In this document: in pieces, positions 1 through 9,582 of the stretch
Position numbering within the stretch: the first letter of the stretch is position 1
Layout of the letters: every line of letters starts with the position of its first letter
Assembly (NCBI GenBank): GCA_965198905.1
Contig: OZ240678.1
Coordinates: 186,001 to 250,000, forward strand
Length of the DNA stretch: 64,000 nucleotides
Source of the DNA: CAHJWH01 sp965198905
GTDB lineage: Bacteria > Pseudomonadota > Alphaproteobacteria > Caulobacterales > Caulobacteraceae
Direction: 5' to 3'
Made by a program: the position numbers and the translations under genes
The notes under the pieces: generated by a model
Told to the model about the DNA's origin: nothing
What the model saw: only the letters and a program-made list of their open reading frames with translations
Databases searched by the model: none

Positions 1-1
1 C

Positions 2-1249
2 GACGTCGGTTCCTCCAAGACGCCTGCGGCTAAGGATGTCGCCCAGACCAAGATGGCGCTGGCCTACGCCTCGGCCCTCAGCTCAGGATACCTCGATCCG
101 ACCAGGCTCCATAGCGTCTATACGATCCCAAGGCCTGACACCAACGTCCCCGCGGGGCTTGCTCAGGCTCTGCAGAACAATCAGGTCGCCCCGTTCTTCG
201 CAGGCCTCGCGCCGCAGGACGACGAGTACCAGCAGCTCTCCAAGGCCTACGTCAAGTACGCACGCACAGCCGCCCAGACGACGGCGAACAAGATCACGAA
301 CATGGAGACGATCCATCCCGGCGATCGGGATGCACGTCTCACCGAGATCGCGGCCGATCTCGCCTCCAACGGCTATCTGCCGAAAAGCGCGGTGCCGACC
401 CCGAATGGCGACCAGCCACCACAGTACACGCCCGCACTCGTCCAGGCGGTGAAAGACTTGCAGGCGGACTACGGGATAAAAACCGACGGGCTGCTCGGCG
501 ACAATACCCTAGCCGTCATCAACTTCGGCCCGGCGGGCAAGGCGCGCGCGCTGGCGGTGGCGCTCGAACGGCGGCGCTGGTTGTCGCGCACCCCGCCTGC
601 GACCCGCATCGACGTCAACGCCGCGGCGGCTACGCTCGATTACTACCGGGACGGCAAGATGATCGACGAGCGTCGGGTGATCGTCGGCCAGCCGGACAAG
701 GAGACGCCCCCTCTCCGGGCGCCGCTCTACCGCCTGGTCGCAAACCCGACCTGGACGGTGCCGAAGTCGATTCCCGTTTCCGCCGCAACCATCCGTGCGA
801 AGAACATGCATCGCGAGAACGGCTATCTCGTTCAGCCGTCGGGGCCCAACAACGCGCTCGGTCTCGTCAAGTTCGATATGAAGGACGACCAGGAGATCTA
901 TCTTCACGACACCAACGATCGGTCGCTGTTCAACCGCACCCAGCGCGATCTCAGCCACGGCTGCGTGCGCGTGGACGACGCGCTGGGATTTGCGAAGATG
1001 ATCGCGCAGCAGGAGGGCGTCGAAAGCCAATGGCAGCAGGCGCACCAGTCAAGCGATCAGACGTTCGTCGATCTGCCCAACCCTATTCCCGTTAGACTGC
1101 TGTATTGGAATACTTTCATAGACCGCTATGGCGAGGTTGCGTTCCGAACCGATCCGTACGCGTGGAACGATGCAGTCGCCAAGGGTCTGGGCTTTCAATC
1201 GTCGTCAGAAAAGAAGGCCGTGGCTAAGGATATAGACCTCGGTCCGTGA
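2..1249 (+). CDS. Murein L,D-transpeptidase (YcbB/YkuD type), 5' end outside window
   Basis: Enzymes of this family work in the periplasm and join peptidoglycan stems by 3-3 (L,D) cross-links through a catalytic cysteine. The frame is open from base 2 to the TGA at 1247-1249 with no stop upstream, so the signal sequence and part of the N-terminal scaffold lie off the window; the ATG at 53 is only an internal methionine. A peptidoglycan-binding-like helical stretch (nt 425-530, with VQAVKDLQADYG) precedes the YkuD domain. The catalytic block SHGCVRVDD is at nt 953-979 with the nucleophilic Cys at 962-964, preceded by the usual IYLHDT segment. The C-terminus overlaps the decayed receiver fragment on the opposite strand by 26 bases. 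The family call is firm; the physiological role is inferred. Confidence 0.85.
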   Translation, partial: DVGSSKTPAAKDVAQTKMALAYASALSSGYLDPTRLHSVYTIPRPDTNVPAGLAQALQNNQVAPFFAGLAPQDDEYQQLSKAYVKYARTAAQTTANKITNMETIHPGDRDARLTEIAADLASNGYLPKSAVPTPNGDQPPQYTPALVQAVKDLQADYGIKTDGLLGDNTLAVINFGPAGKARALAVALERRRWLSRTPPATRIDVNAAAATLDYYRDGKMIDERRVIVGQPDKETPPLRAPLYRLVANPTWTVPKSIPVSAATIRAKNMHRENGYLVQPSGPNNALGLVKFDMKDDQEIYLHDTNDRSLFNRTQRDLSHGCVRVDDALGFAKMIAQQEGVESQWQQAHQSSDQTFVDLPNPIPVRLLYWNTFIDRYGEVAFRTDPYAWNDAVAKGLGFQSSSEKKAVAKDIDLGP

Positions 1250-1493
1250 GCCTGAACAAGAGCGTAAACCTGTCAAACAGACCGGACGCCAAGGCCACGG
1301 CGGCCAGCAGGTGGCCTTTGGCGTCATCGACCTTTAACCCGTCCAGCGCGCGCTCCATCACCTCGATCAGCTGAAGCACCTCGATGGGTTTGGCGACCAT
1401 GCCGTGCATGTCGGCGTCCAGATAGCTCTGGCGTTGGTGGGTCATGGCGTTTGCGGTCAGGGCGAGAGCGTCGGGCCTGAAGCGCCTTGACGG
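1224..1493 (-). pseudogene. Remnant of a response-regulator receiver domain
   Basis: On the minus strand the translation just after a TAG (1494-1496) reads PDALALTANAMTHQRQ and then MVAKPIEV. This is the beta4-alpha4-beta5 part of a CheY-like receiver, with the conserved Thr (ALTAN) and Lys (AKP) intact. The phospho-acceptor Asp and the first half of the domain are missing: an in-frame stop cuts it off and no receiver sequence continues upstream. The tail runs past the domain and overlaps the end of the L,D-transpeptidase. It is probably the 3' scrap of a hybrid kinase or stand-alone regulator. A short functional peptide from the ATG at 1445 is possible but unlikely. The rest of the 1250-1638 gap (1494-1638) shows no recognisable gene or tRNA. 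Confidence 0.55.
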
Positions 1494-1638
1494 CTACACA
1501 CGACTGCTACACACACCCTTCCGCAGACTGCTCGGCTGTCGAGGAGTTCGCACGAAATCAACGACTTGGTGCAGCGGTCTGGGCGGATCCTTCATATCCC
1601 CTCGACACCGCCGAGATCCGCAGCCTCTAGACAGTTTC

Positions 1639-2502
1639 ATGACCGCAGAGATCATCGACGGCCGCCGTATCGCCCGCGACCTCCTGGCCGATGTCGCCGC
1701 CCGCAGCGGCGGCCTGCCGCGGCCGCCTGGGCTGGCCGTGGTGCTGGCCGGCGACGATCCGGCCAGCCACATCTACGTCAAGTCCAAGGCCAAGCGGGCC
1801 GCCGAACTCGGCTTCCTGGAAGAGGTCAGGCTGCTGCCCGGCGACGTCTCCGAAGCCGAGGTCCTCGCGGTGGTGACCGAGCTGAACGCGCGCGACGAGA
1901 TCGACGGCATCCTGGTCCAGCTGCCCCTGCCGCCTCACGTCAACACCTTGCGGGTCATGGCGGCGGTGGATCCCGACAAGGATGTCGACGGGCTCCACGC
2001 CATCAATGCCGGACTGCTGTCCCAGGGCGGCGAAGGGCTGATTCCCTGCACGCCGCTGGGCTGCATGCGGTTGATCCGCTCCGTGGTGCCGGACCTGACG
2101 GGCAGTCACGCAGTGGTGATCGGCAACTCCAACATCGTCGGGAAGCCGGTCGCCGCCCTGCTGCTGGCTGAGCACGCCACGGTCACCCAGACCCACATCC
2201 ACACCCGCGACACCCAGTTCATCTGCCGCGGCGCCGACATCCTGGTGAGCGCAGTCGGCAAGCCGGGCCTAGTGCGGGGCGACTGGATCAAGCCGCGCGC
2301 CGTCGTCATCGATGTCGGCACCACCCGGGTGGTCGATGCGGACGGCAAGACCCGGGTGAGGGGCGACGTGGCGTTCGAGGAGGCGATGTCCGTCGCCGGC
2401 GCGATCACTCCGGTGCCCGGCGGCGTCGGTCCTATGACCATCGCCTGCCTGATGGAGAACACCCTGACCGCCTGCCGTCGCCGGCTAGGCTTGGCGCCTT
2501 GA
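1639..2502 (+). CDS. folD: Methylenetetrahydrofolate dehydrogenase / cyclohydrolase FolD
   Basis: Bifunctional cytosolic enzyme that oxidises 5,10-methylene-THF to methenyl-THF with NADP and hydrolyses it to 10-formyl-THF, supplying one-carbon units for purines and formyl-Met-tRNA. It has 287 residues, the normal family length. Visible motifs are YVKSKAKRAAELG with the catalytic Lys, the substrate loop DVDGLHAINAG, IPCTPLGCMRL, the nucleotide-binding VIGNSNIVGKPVAALLL and the C-terminal PVPGGVGPMT block. The frame is open further upstream to 1444, but homology begins at MTAEIIDGRRIA, so the ATG at 1639 was chosen. It stands alone, with a repeat element directly downstream. Confidence 0.96.
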   Translation: MTAEIIDGRRIARDLLADVAARSGGLPRPPGLAVVLAGDDPASHIYVKSKAKRAAELGFLEEVRLLPGDVSEAEVLAVVTELNARDEIDGILVQLPLPPHVNTLRVMAAVDPDKDVDGLHAINAGLLSQGGEGLIPCTPLGCMRLIRSVVPDLTGSHAVVIGNSNIVGKPVAALLLAEHATVTQTHIHTRDTQFICRGADILVSAVGKPGLVRGDWIKPRAVVIDVGTTRVVDADGKTRVRGDVAFEEAMSVAGAITPVPGGVGPMTIACLMENTLTACRRRLGLAP

Positions 2503-2510
2503 TCAGGCTG

Positions 2511-2648
2511 ACCGCCTAGATCCTCCCCCATTTGGGGGAGGGGGACCACCCGCAGGGTGGCGGAGAGGGCGACGCTGCGGCGTCGGGCGTGGAGAACCCG
2601 TCAATGGGCTTCGCCGAGAGCTCCCCCAGCGGGGGAGCATCTGCGTAG
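2511..2648 (+). repeat. Interspersed mosaic repeat R1, copy 1
   Basis: A ~140-bp non-coding element between folD and rpmE. It opens with ACCGCCTAGATCCTCCCCC, has a C5/G5 hairpin, the core GACCACCCGCAGGGTGG, a segment GGCTTCGCCGAGAG, a second C/G-run hairpin and ends GGAGCATCTGCGTAG. The same order of blocks recurs at 20021-20162 (reverse), 33579-33721 and 55200-55328. Its several short palindromes could also end transcription from folD and, on the other strand, rpmE. Confidence 0.75.
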
Positions 2649-2657
2649 GAACGCTTC

Positions 2658-2882
2658 CTACTTCTTCAGGAACCCGCCGAACTTGGCGGAGAAGCGCGAC
2701 ACGCGGCCGCCGCGGTCGAGCAGGGTCGAGGTCCCGCCGGTCCAGGCCGGATGGACGCGGGGGTCGATATCCAGCGCCAGGTTCGCGCCTTCCTTGCCGT
2801 AGGTGGAGCGGGTGCGGTAGGTGGACCCGTCGGTCAGCGTCACATTGATGAAGTGATAGTCCGGGTGGATGTCTTGTTTCAT
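2658..2882 (-). CDS. rpmE: 50S ribosomal protein L31
   Basis: Small protein of the large ribosomal subunit. The 74 residues start MKQDIHPDYHFINVTLTDG and carry the L31 signatures (IHPDYH near the N-terminus, DIDPRVHPAWTGG near the C-terminus). No CxxC pair is seen, so this is the zinc-free (C-minus) form. The open frame continues upstream to 2957, but that stretch is the structured leader, so the ATG at 2882 is the start. It is a single gene with its own likely promoter and leader (2883-2982), divergent from the ABC exporter. Confidence 0.95.
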   Translation of the reverse strand: MKQDIHPDYHFINVTLTDGSTYRTRSTYGKEGANLALDIDPRVHPAWTGGTSTLLDRGGRVSRFSAKFGGFLKK

Positions 2883-2954
2883 GGAGGCTGACACCGACGT
2901 GAGACATGGAAAACGGCGAAGCCCGCCAGGATGGCGGGCTGCGAAGTCGGTGTC
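2883..2954 (-). promoter_or_regulatory. Structured 5' leader of rpmE, candidate L31 autoregulatory RNA
   Basis: Read on the minus strand, the 72 bases before the rpmE ATG fold as a 9-bp outer stem, GACACCGAC (2954-2946) with GTCGGTGTC (2898-2890), enclosing a perfect 7-bp hairpin, GCCCGCC (2939-2933) with GGCGGGC (2927-2921) and loop ATCCT. The outer stem ends just before the start codon, where a strong Shine-Dalgarno is lacking. Leaders that bind L31 and repress its translation are known in other bacterial groups. That this one does so is inference from position and fold only. The palindromes would also fold on the plus strand, toward the ABC gene. Confidence 0.5.
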
Positions 2955-2957
2955 CAT

Positions 2958-2982
2958 ACATTAGAACGGCCGCGCTCCACAA
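2958..2982 (-). promoter_or_regulatory. Possible housekeeping promoter for rpmE
   Basis: On the minus strand TTGTGG (2982-2977) is followed after 11 bases by TCTAAT (2965-2960), close to the Caulobacter sigma-73 pattern of a TTG-type -35 and a GCTANAWC-type -10 with a short spacer. It would start transcription at about 2950-2954, exactly where the leader's outer stem begins. This is pattern matching only. Confidence 0.3.
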
Positions 2983-3004
2983 GGGGTGGGGTCCAGGATC
3001 AGTC

Positions 3005-4867
<1,863 letters not shown>

Positions 4868-4905
4868 GACGGGATGGCGGTGGCCAGAACCGCCCACCTC
4901 ATCTT

Positions 4906-4980
4906 TGGCCTCGTCCTGAGCCCGTCGAAGGACGAGGCCGCAGCACGCCCGGTGGAAGCCTCGCACCTCGCGACAGGCCG
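4906..4980 (+). repeat. Interspersed palindromic repeat R2, copy 1 (degenerate)
   Basis: Contains GGCCTCGTCCTGAGCCCGTC, then GAAGGACGAGGCC, then GCACGCCCGGTGGAAGCCTC. The same blocks occur at 26120-26205 and 49025-49110. The right-hand arm is decayed here (CGCACCTCGCGACAGGC). It lies just after the ABC exporter and opens a 1.3-kb gene-free stretch. Confidence 0.65.
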
Positions 4981-5010
4981 ACGAACGCAGACCCTGGCGC
5001 AGACGACCTT

Positions 5011-5122
5011 GCGTCCTTCGAGACGCCCCTCCGGGGCTCCTCAGGATGACGCAGGGGGTGGATCGCACATACCTTCGTCATGCCGAGGAAGGCTCTCCTT
5101 CAGAGCCTGTCTCGAAGCACGC
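5011..5122 (+). repeat. Interspersed inverted repeat R3, copy 1
   Basis: Left arm GCGTCCTTCGAGACG ... CTCCTCAGGATGACG, right arm CTTCGTCATGCCGAGG ... CTGTCTCGAAGCACGC, so the two ends are inverted copies. Each arm carries an internal variable stem-loop (CCCCTCCGGGG on the left, GGCTCTCCTTCAGAGCC on the right). The same arrangement is found at 7359-7468. Confidence 0.7.
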
Positions 5123-5533
5123 ACCCCTCGCGCAATCCTAAGGTCGTCAGCTCGGCCCCCTAAACGAGTCCGGCCGCGCTGGCCTCTGCGCGGCTTCGTC
5201 GGTGTGGAGCCTCCCCCGCGTGGGGCGAACGCATGTCAAGGACCGTTTACGCTTACGCGCCCCCACAGGGCGCGGGTCCTGCGCGGAGGTTGGGTCCCCC
5301 GCCCTCAGGTCCTGGGCGTTATCTAGGCCTACGCTGCCTTTGAGACGATGTAGTTGATTGACGGGCCCTCATGCTGCGCCTGACCGGAGACGATCAGGTG
5401 GCGCCTTCCGGCCCCCGGGTTTGCGCAGTCGTTTCGTCCCGCCGCCCGTTCCATCGGAGCCGCCGTGAGCGCACTCCTAGCCGAAGGCGGGACTGTACGG
5501 GAGATGACGCGGCGCCGCTCTGAGCACGGTGGG
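5123..5533. other. Gene-free stretch, possible gene scrap
   Basis: I recognise no gene here. A minus-strand frame ends at 5329 with a protein-like C-terminus (RHLIVSGQAQHEGPSINYIV), which might be the tail of a lost gene, but upstream it runs straight into the large inverted repeat and becomes low-complexity Arg/Pro/Ala. A small perfect hairpin, GAGCACGG (5523-5530) with CCGTGCTC (5541-5548), lies at the border of the big inverted repeat. Confidence 0.3.
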
Positions 5534-6100
5534 TGTGCCGCCGTGCTCGGCGCGGTCAAGGCGACCTCGCTTTGCGAGGCGAGCGTCCCGCTCGACCTTG
5601 CCCGCCCCTCCGCGCGACGGCTGACGGTTGAGCGTCGGGACGCAGGGCGTCCCGTTTGAAGGTTCGATCGCCTCCGCGGATCGAACACAGGGCTGGGACA
5701 AGGAAGAGCGCTTATTCTCCTCCCCTGCGCAGCGGGGGAGGTGGCGGCGAAGCCGACGGAGGGGGCGTCCCCGCGGTCACGGCGGGCCGGGCTCGCCTTC
5801 ATCCACCCCCATCACCACCCGGCGCCCGCGACGCCCCCTCCGTCACGGCGCGTATCCGCGCCGCGCCCAGATGCGCCTTCGCGCATCAACCCCCGCTTGC
5901 GTAGGGGAGGAGAAAACGAGCGCCTCCTCGAGTCCCAGCCCTGTGTTCGACGCAGCCGTAGGCCAAGTCGAACCTTGAAACGGGACGCCCCGCGTCCCGA
6001 CGCCTCCGGTCAGCCATCGCGCGCGGGGCGGGTCAAGGTCGAGCCTCAGGCTCGCCTCGCGCAGCGAGGTCGCCTTGACGCGCCCGAGCACGGTGGCGCA
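5534..6100. repeat. ~567-bp imperfect inverted repeat
   Basis: The left arm (about 5534-5768) and right arm (about 5830-6100) match as reverse complements over most of their length. Matching pairs include CGTGCTCGG/CCGAGCACG, GTCAAGGCGACCTCGCT/AGCGAGGTCGCCTTGAC, GGGCGTCCCGTTT/AAACGGGACGCCC, CGAACACAGGGCTGGGA/TCCCAGCCCTGTGTTCG and GGAGGGGGCG/CGCCCCCTCC. About 60 bases separate the arms. It looks like two head-to-head copies of one ~250-bp element. The open frames inside (for example 5843-6091 minus) are Arg/Pro-rich by-products; I see no transposase and no terminal target duplication. Confidence 0.8.
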
Positions 6101-6190
6101 CCCCGTCGGCTTGCAGGAGCAACCTCAATGCGAAAGAACGACCCAAGGCGGACTCGACAGAGGGTGAGCTGTCGGTGATCATCCCCACGA

Positions 6191-6529
6191 ATGGGAGGGT
6201 CAGTTTTGGGAGATATGGTAATTGTGGGCTACCGGCCGAAGCCGGGCCGAGAGCATGATCTGCTTGATCTAACGCGCGAGCATGTTTCAGCGCTTAGAAA
6301 GCTTGGGCTGGCGACCGATCGTCCAACACTCGCCATGCGCTCCAAGGAAGGAGTCGTAGTGGAGGTGTTTGAATGGTGTGACGGAGCTGTAGCGAGCGCG
6401 CACGAAAACCCGGCGGTTCTGGAAATATGGGGCCGTTATGCGGCTGTTTGCGACTACGTGCCGCTAAGCGAACTCCCTGAGTTCAAGGATATGTTCGCGC
6501 AATTCGCCCCGTTGGACATCCCGGTGTAG
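6191..6529 (+). CDS. Small conserved-type protein, dimeric alpha-beta barrel (ABM)-like
   Basis: 112 residues, or 104 from the alternative ATG at 6215, which has a GGGAG just before it and begins MVIVGYRPKPG as related proteins commonly do. The pattern of a first strand (VIVGYRPKPG), a long helix (LDLTREHVSALRKLG), two strands and a helix ending in a DYVPLSELPEF segment suggests the antibiotic-biosynthesis-monooxygenase-like fold. No catalytic residue can be named. Codon use is visibly less GC-rich than its neighbours, and it sits between repeats, which fits recent arrival or relaxed selection. The function is unknown. Confidence 0.6.
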   Translation: MGGSVLGDMVIVGYRPKPGREHDLLDLTREHVSALRKLGLATDRPTLAMRSKEGVVVEVFEWCDGAVASAHENPAVLEIWGRYAAVCDYVPLSELPEFKDMFAQFAPLDIPV

Positions 6530-6596
6530 GTCAGAGTCCACCCCGTGCTGACTCTCAAAAAGTCCGCTTAAGGCGGAGTCGCCTGCCTTCAAAGCG

Positions 6597-7334
6597 TCAC
6601 CCCAACGCTTCCCAAGGCATCGGGTGGACCTTGCGGTCGCCGAGCGCGGCGCAGAGGGGCGGGCCGGCGAAGAGCGCAGTGATGGCGGGGTCGCGGGCGT
6701 TGAGGCCTCCGGCGTAGGCGCCGAAGGCGGGGAGGAGCAGGCGCTCGCCGTCGGTGACGAAGGCCCGGCGGCGCAGGCCTGCGCCGCCGCGGGCGAGGCG
6801 GATGCAGGGGTGCAGGTGGCCGGCGACCTCGCCCGGTCGGCGGCCGGGCTGGGGGTCGTGGCGCAGCACCAGGCTCGCCAGCCGCACCTCGTCTGCGACC
6901 TCGCCGGGGAGGCGGGCGGCGGCGTCCGCCAGCAGGGCTATGTCGTGGTTGCCCTCCGCCCAGACCAGGGTGCGGCCGAGCGCCAGAGCGGCCAGACGCA
7001 GGCTGTGCTCGGGCGCGATGCGGCTGAGCGCGCGGGCGTCGTGGAAGCTGTCGCCGAGCAGGATCACCGTGCGGGGGTGCAGCGCTATGACCTCCGCCTC
7101 CAGCCGCGCCAGGGTGTCGACGGTGTCGTAGGGGGGCAGCAGCTGGCCGCGGGCGGCGTAGGCGGAGCCCTTCTCCAGGTGCAGGTCGGCCACGACCAGC
7201 GCGCGCTCGGCCGGCAGCCAGAGCGCGCCCGAGCAGCGGAGCGCGCACTCCGTCCCGTTCAGGACGATCCACAGCGAGCCGCAGGGCGTGGGGTCCGCCA
7301 GGCGATCGCGGCGCAGGGCGTGGAGCGCGCTCAC
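6597..7334 (-). CDS. pdeM: Ligase-associated DNA-damage-response endonuclease PdeM (metallophosphoesterase)
   Basis: Calcineurin-like metallophosphatase of 245 residues that is normally encoded with a DEXH helicase (Lhr type) and an ATP-dependent DNA ligase in a bacterial DNA-repair module. The metal-binding blocks are all present in order: DLHLEKGS, GDSFHD, WAEGNHD and GHLHP. The open frame reaches 7418, but its first 28 residues are translated from repeat R3, so the GTG at 7334 is the better start; an even later start near GSLWIVLNG cannot be excluded. The usual helicase gene is not next to it: upstream are repeat R3 and rpoD. Confidence 0.85.
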   Translation of the reverse strand: MSALHALRRDRLADPTPCGSLWIVLNGTECALRCSGALWLPAERALVVADLHLEKGSAYAARGQLLPPYDTVDTLARLEAEVIALHPRTVILLGDSFHDARALSRIAPEHSLRLAALALGRTLVWAEGNHDIALLADAAARLPGEVADEVRLASLVLRHDPQPGRRPGEVAGHLHPCIRLARGGAGLRRRAFVTDGERLLLPAFGAYAGGLNARDPAITALFAGPPLCAALGDRKVHPMPWEALG

Positions 7335-7358
7335 GCGAGGCTGCCCGAGAAGGCGGTA

Positions 7359-7468
7359 CGTCCTTCGAGACGCCGCCTTCGGCGGCTCCTCAGGATGACG
7401 AAGGTTGGGTGGGCCCACCTCGCTTCGTCATGCTGAGGAGCGAGCTTGCTCGCGTCTCGAAGCACGCA
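7359..7468 (+). repeat. Interspersed inverted repeat R3, copy 2
   Basis: Left arm CGTCCTTCGAGACG and CTCCTCAGGATGACGAAG, right arm CTTCGTCATGCTGAGGAG and CGTCTCGAAGCACGC, in inverted orientation about a short GGTTGGGTGGGCCCACC centre. The internal arms form hairpins (GCCGCCTTCGGCGGC and CGAGCTTGCTCG). It is closely similar to 5011-5122. It fills the gap between pdeM and rpoD. Confidence 0.75.
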
Positions 7469-7519
7469 GACCCGGCGCCGCCGAGCGCGGCACGGCTTCA
7501 AGAACAAAACCTGAATCAT

Positions 7520-7537
7520 GCCCTGTATTACCAGGGC
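7520..7537 (-). terminator. Weak hairpin after rpoD
   Basis: On the minus strand, just beyond the rpoD stop, GCCCTG and CAGGGC form a 6-bp stem with a 6-base loop. A short T-rich stretch (TTTTGTTCTT) follows only about 10 bases later. It is a possible but poor intrinsic terminator. Confidence 0.3.
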
Positions 7538-7543
7538 GCGGAC

Positions 7544-9541
<1,998 letters not shown>

Positions 9542-9582
9542 CTCGGTCTCCGGTCCAGGCGGCGAGCCGCACGGACAAACAT

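Noticed and set aside
36..452. Open frames overlapping real genes on either strand, such as 36-452, 2986-5049, 9790-10269, 50534-52270 and 56950-59178
   Set aside because: These are shadows of GC-rich coding sequence: Arg/Pro/Ala/Gly-rich translations without family motifs, each covered by a gene with clear homology in another frame.
1494..1638. A tRNA or attachment site upstream of folD
   Set aside because: No cloverleaf with a GTTC-type T-arm and a proper acceptor stem can be drawn, and no direct repeat marks an integration.
5843..6091. 82-residue minus-strand frame in the right arm of the large inverted repeat as a gene
   Set aside because: The left arm encodes a similar but broken peptide, composition is low-complexity, and there is no ribosome site. 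The similarity is explained by the DNA repeat.
5534..6100. The large inverted repeat as an insertion sequence or a CRISPR array
   Set aside because: No transposase frame, no evident target duplication, and the repeats are two long inverted arms, not short direct repeats with spacers.
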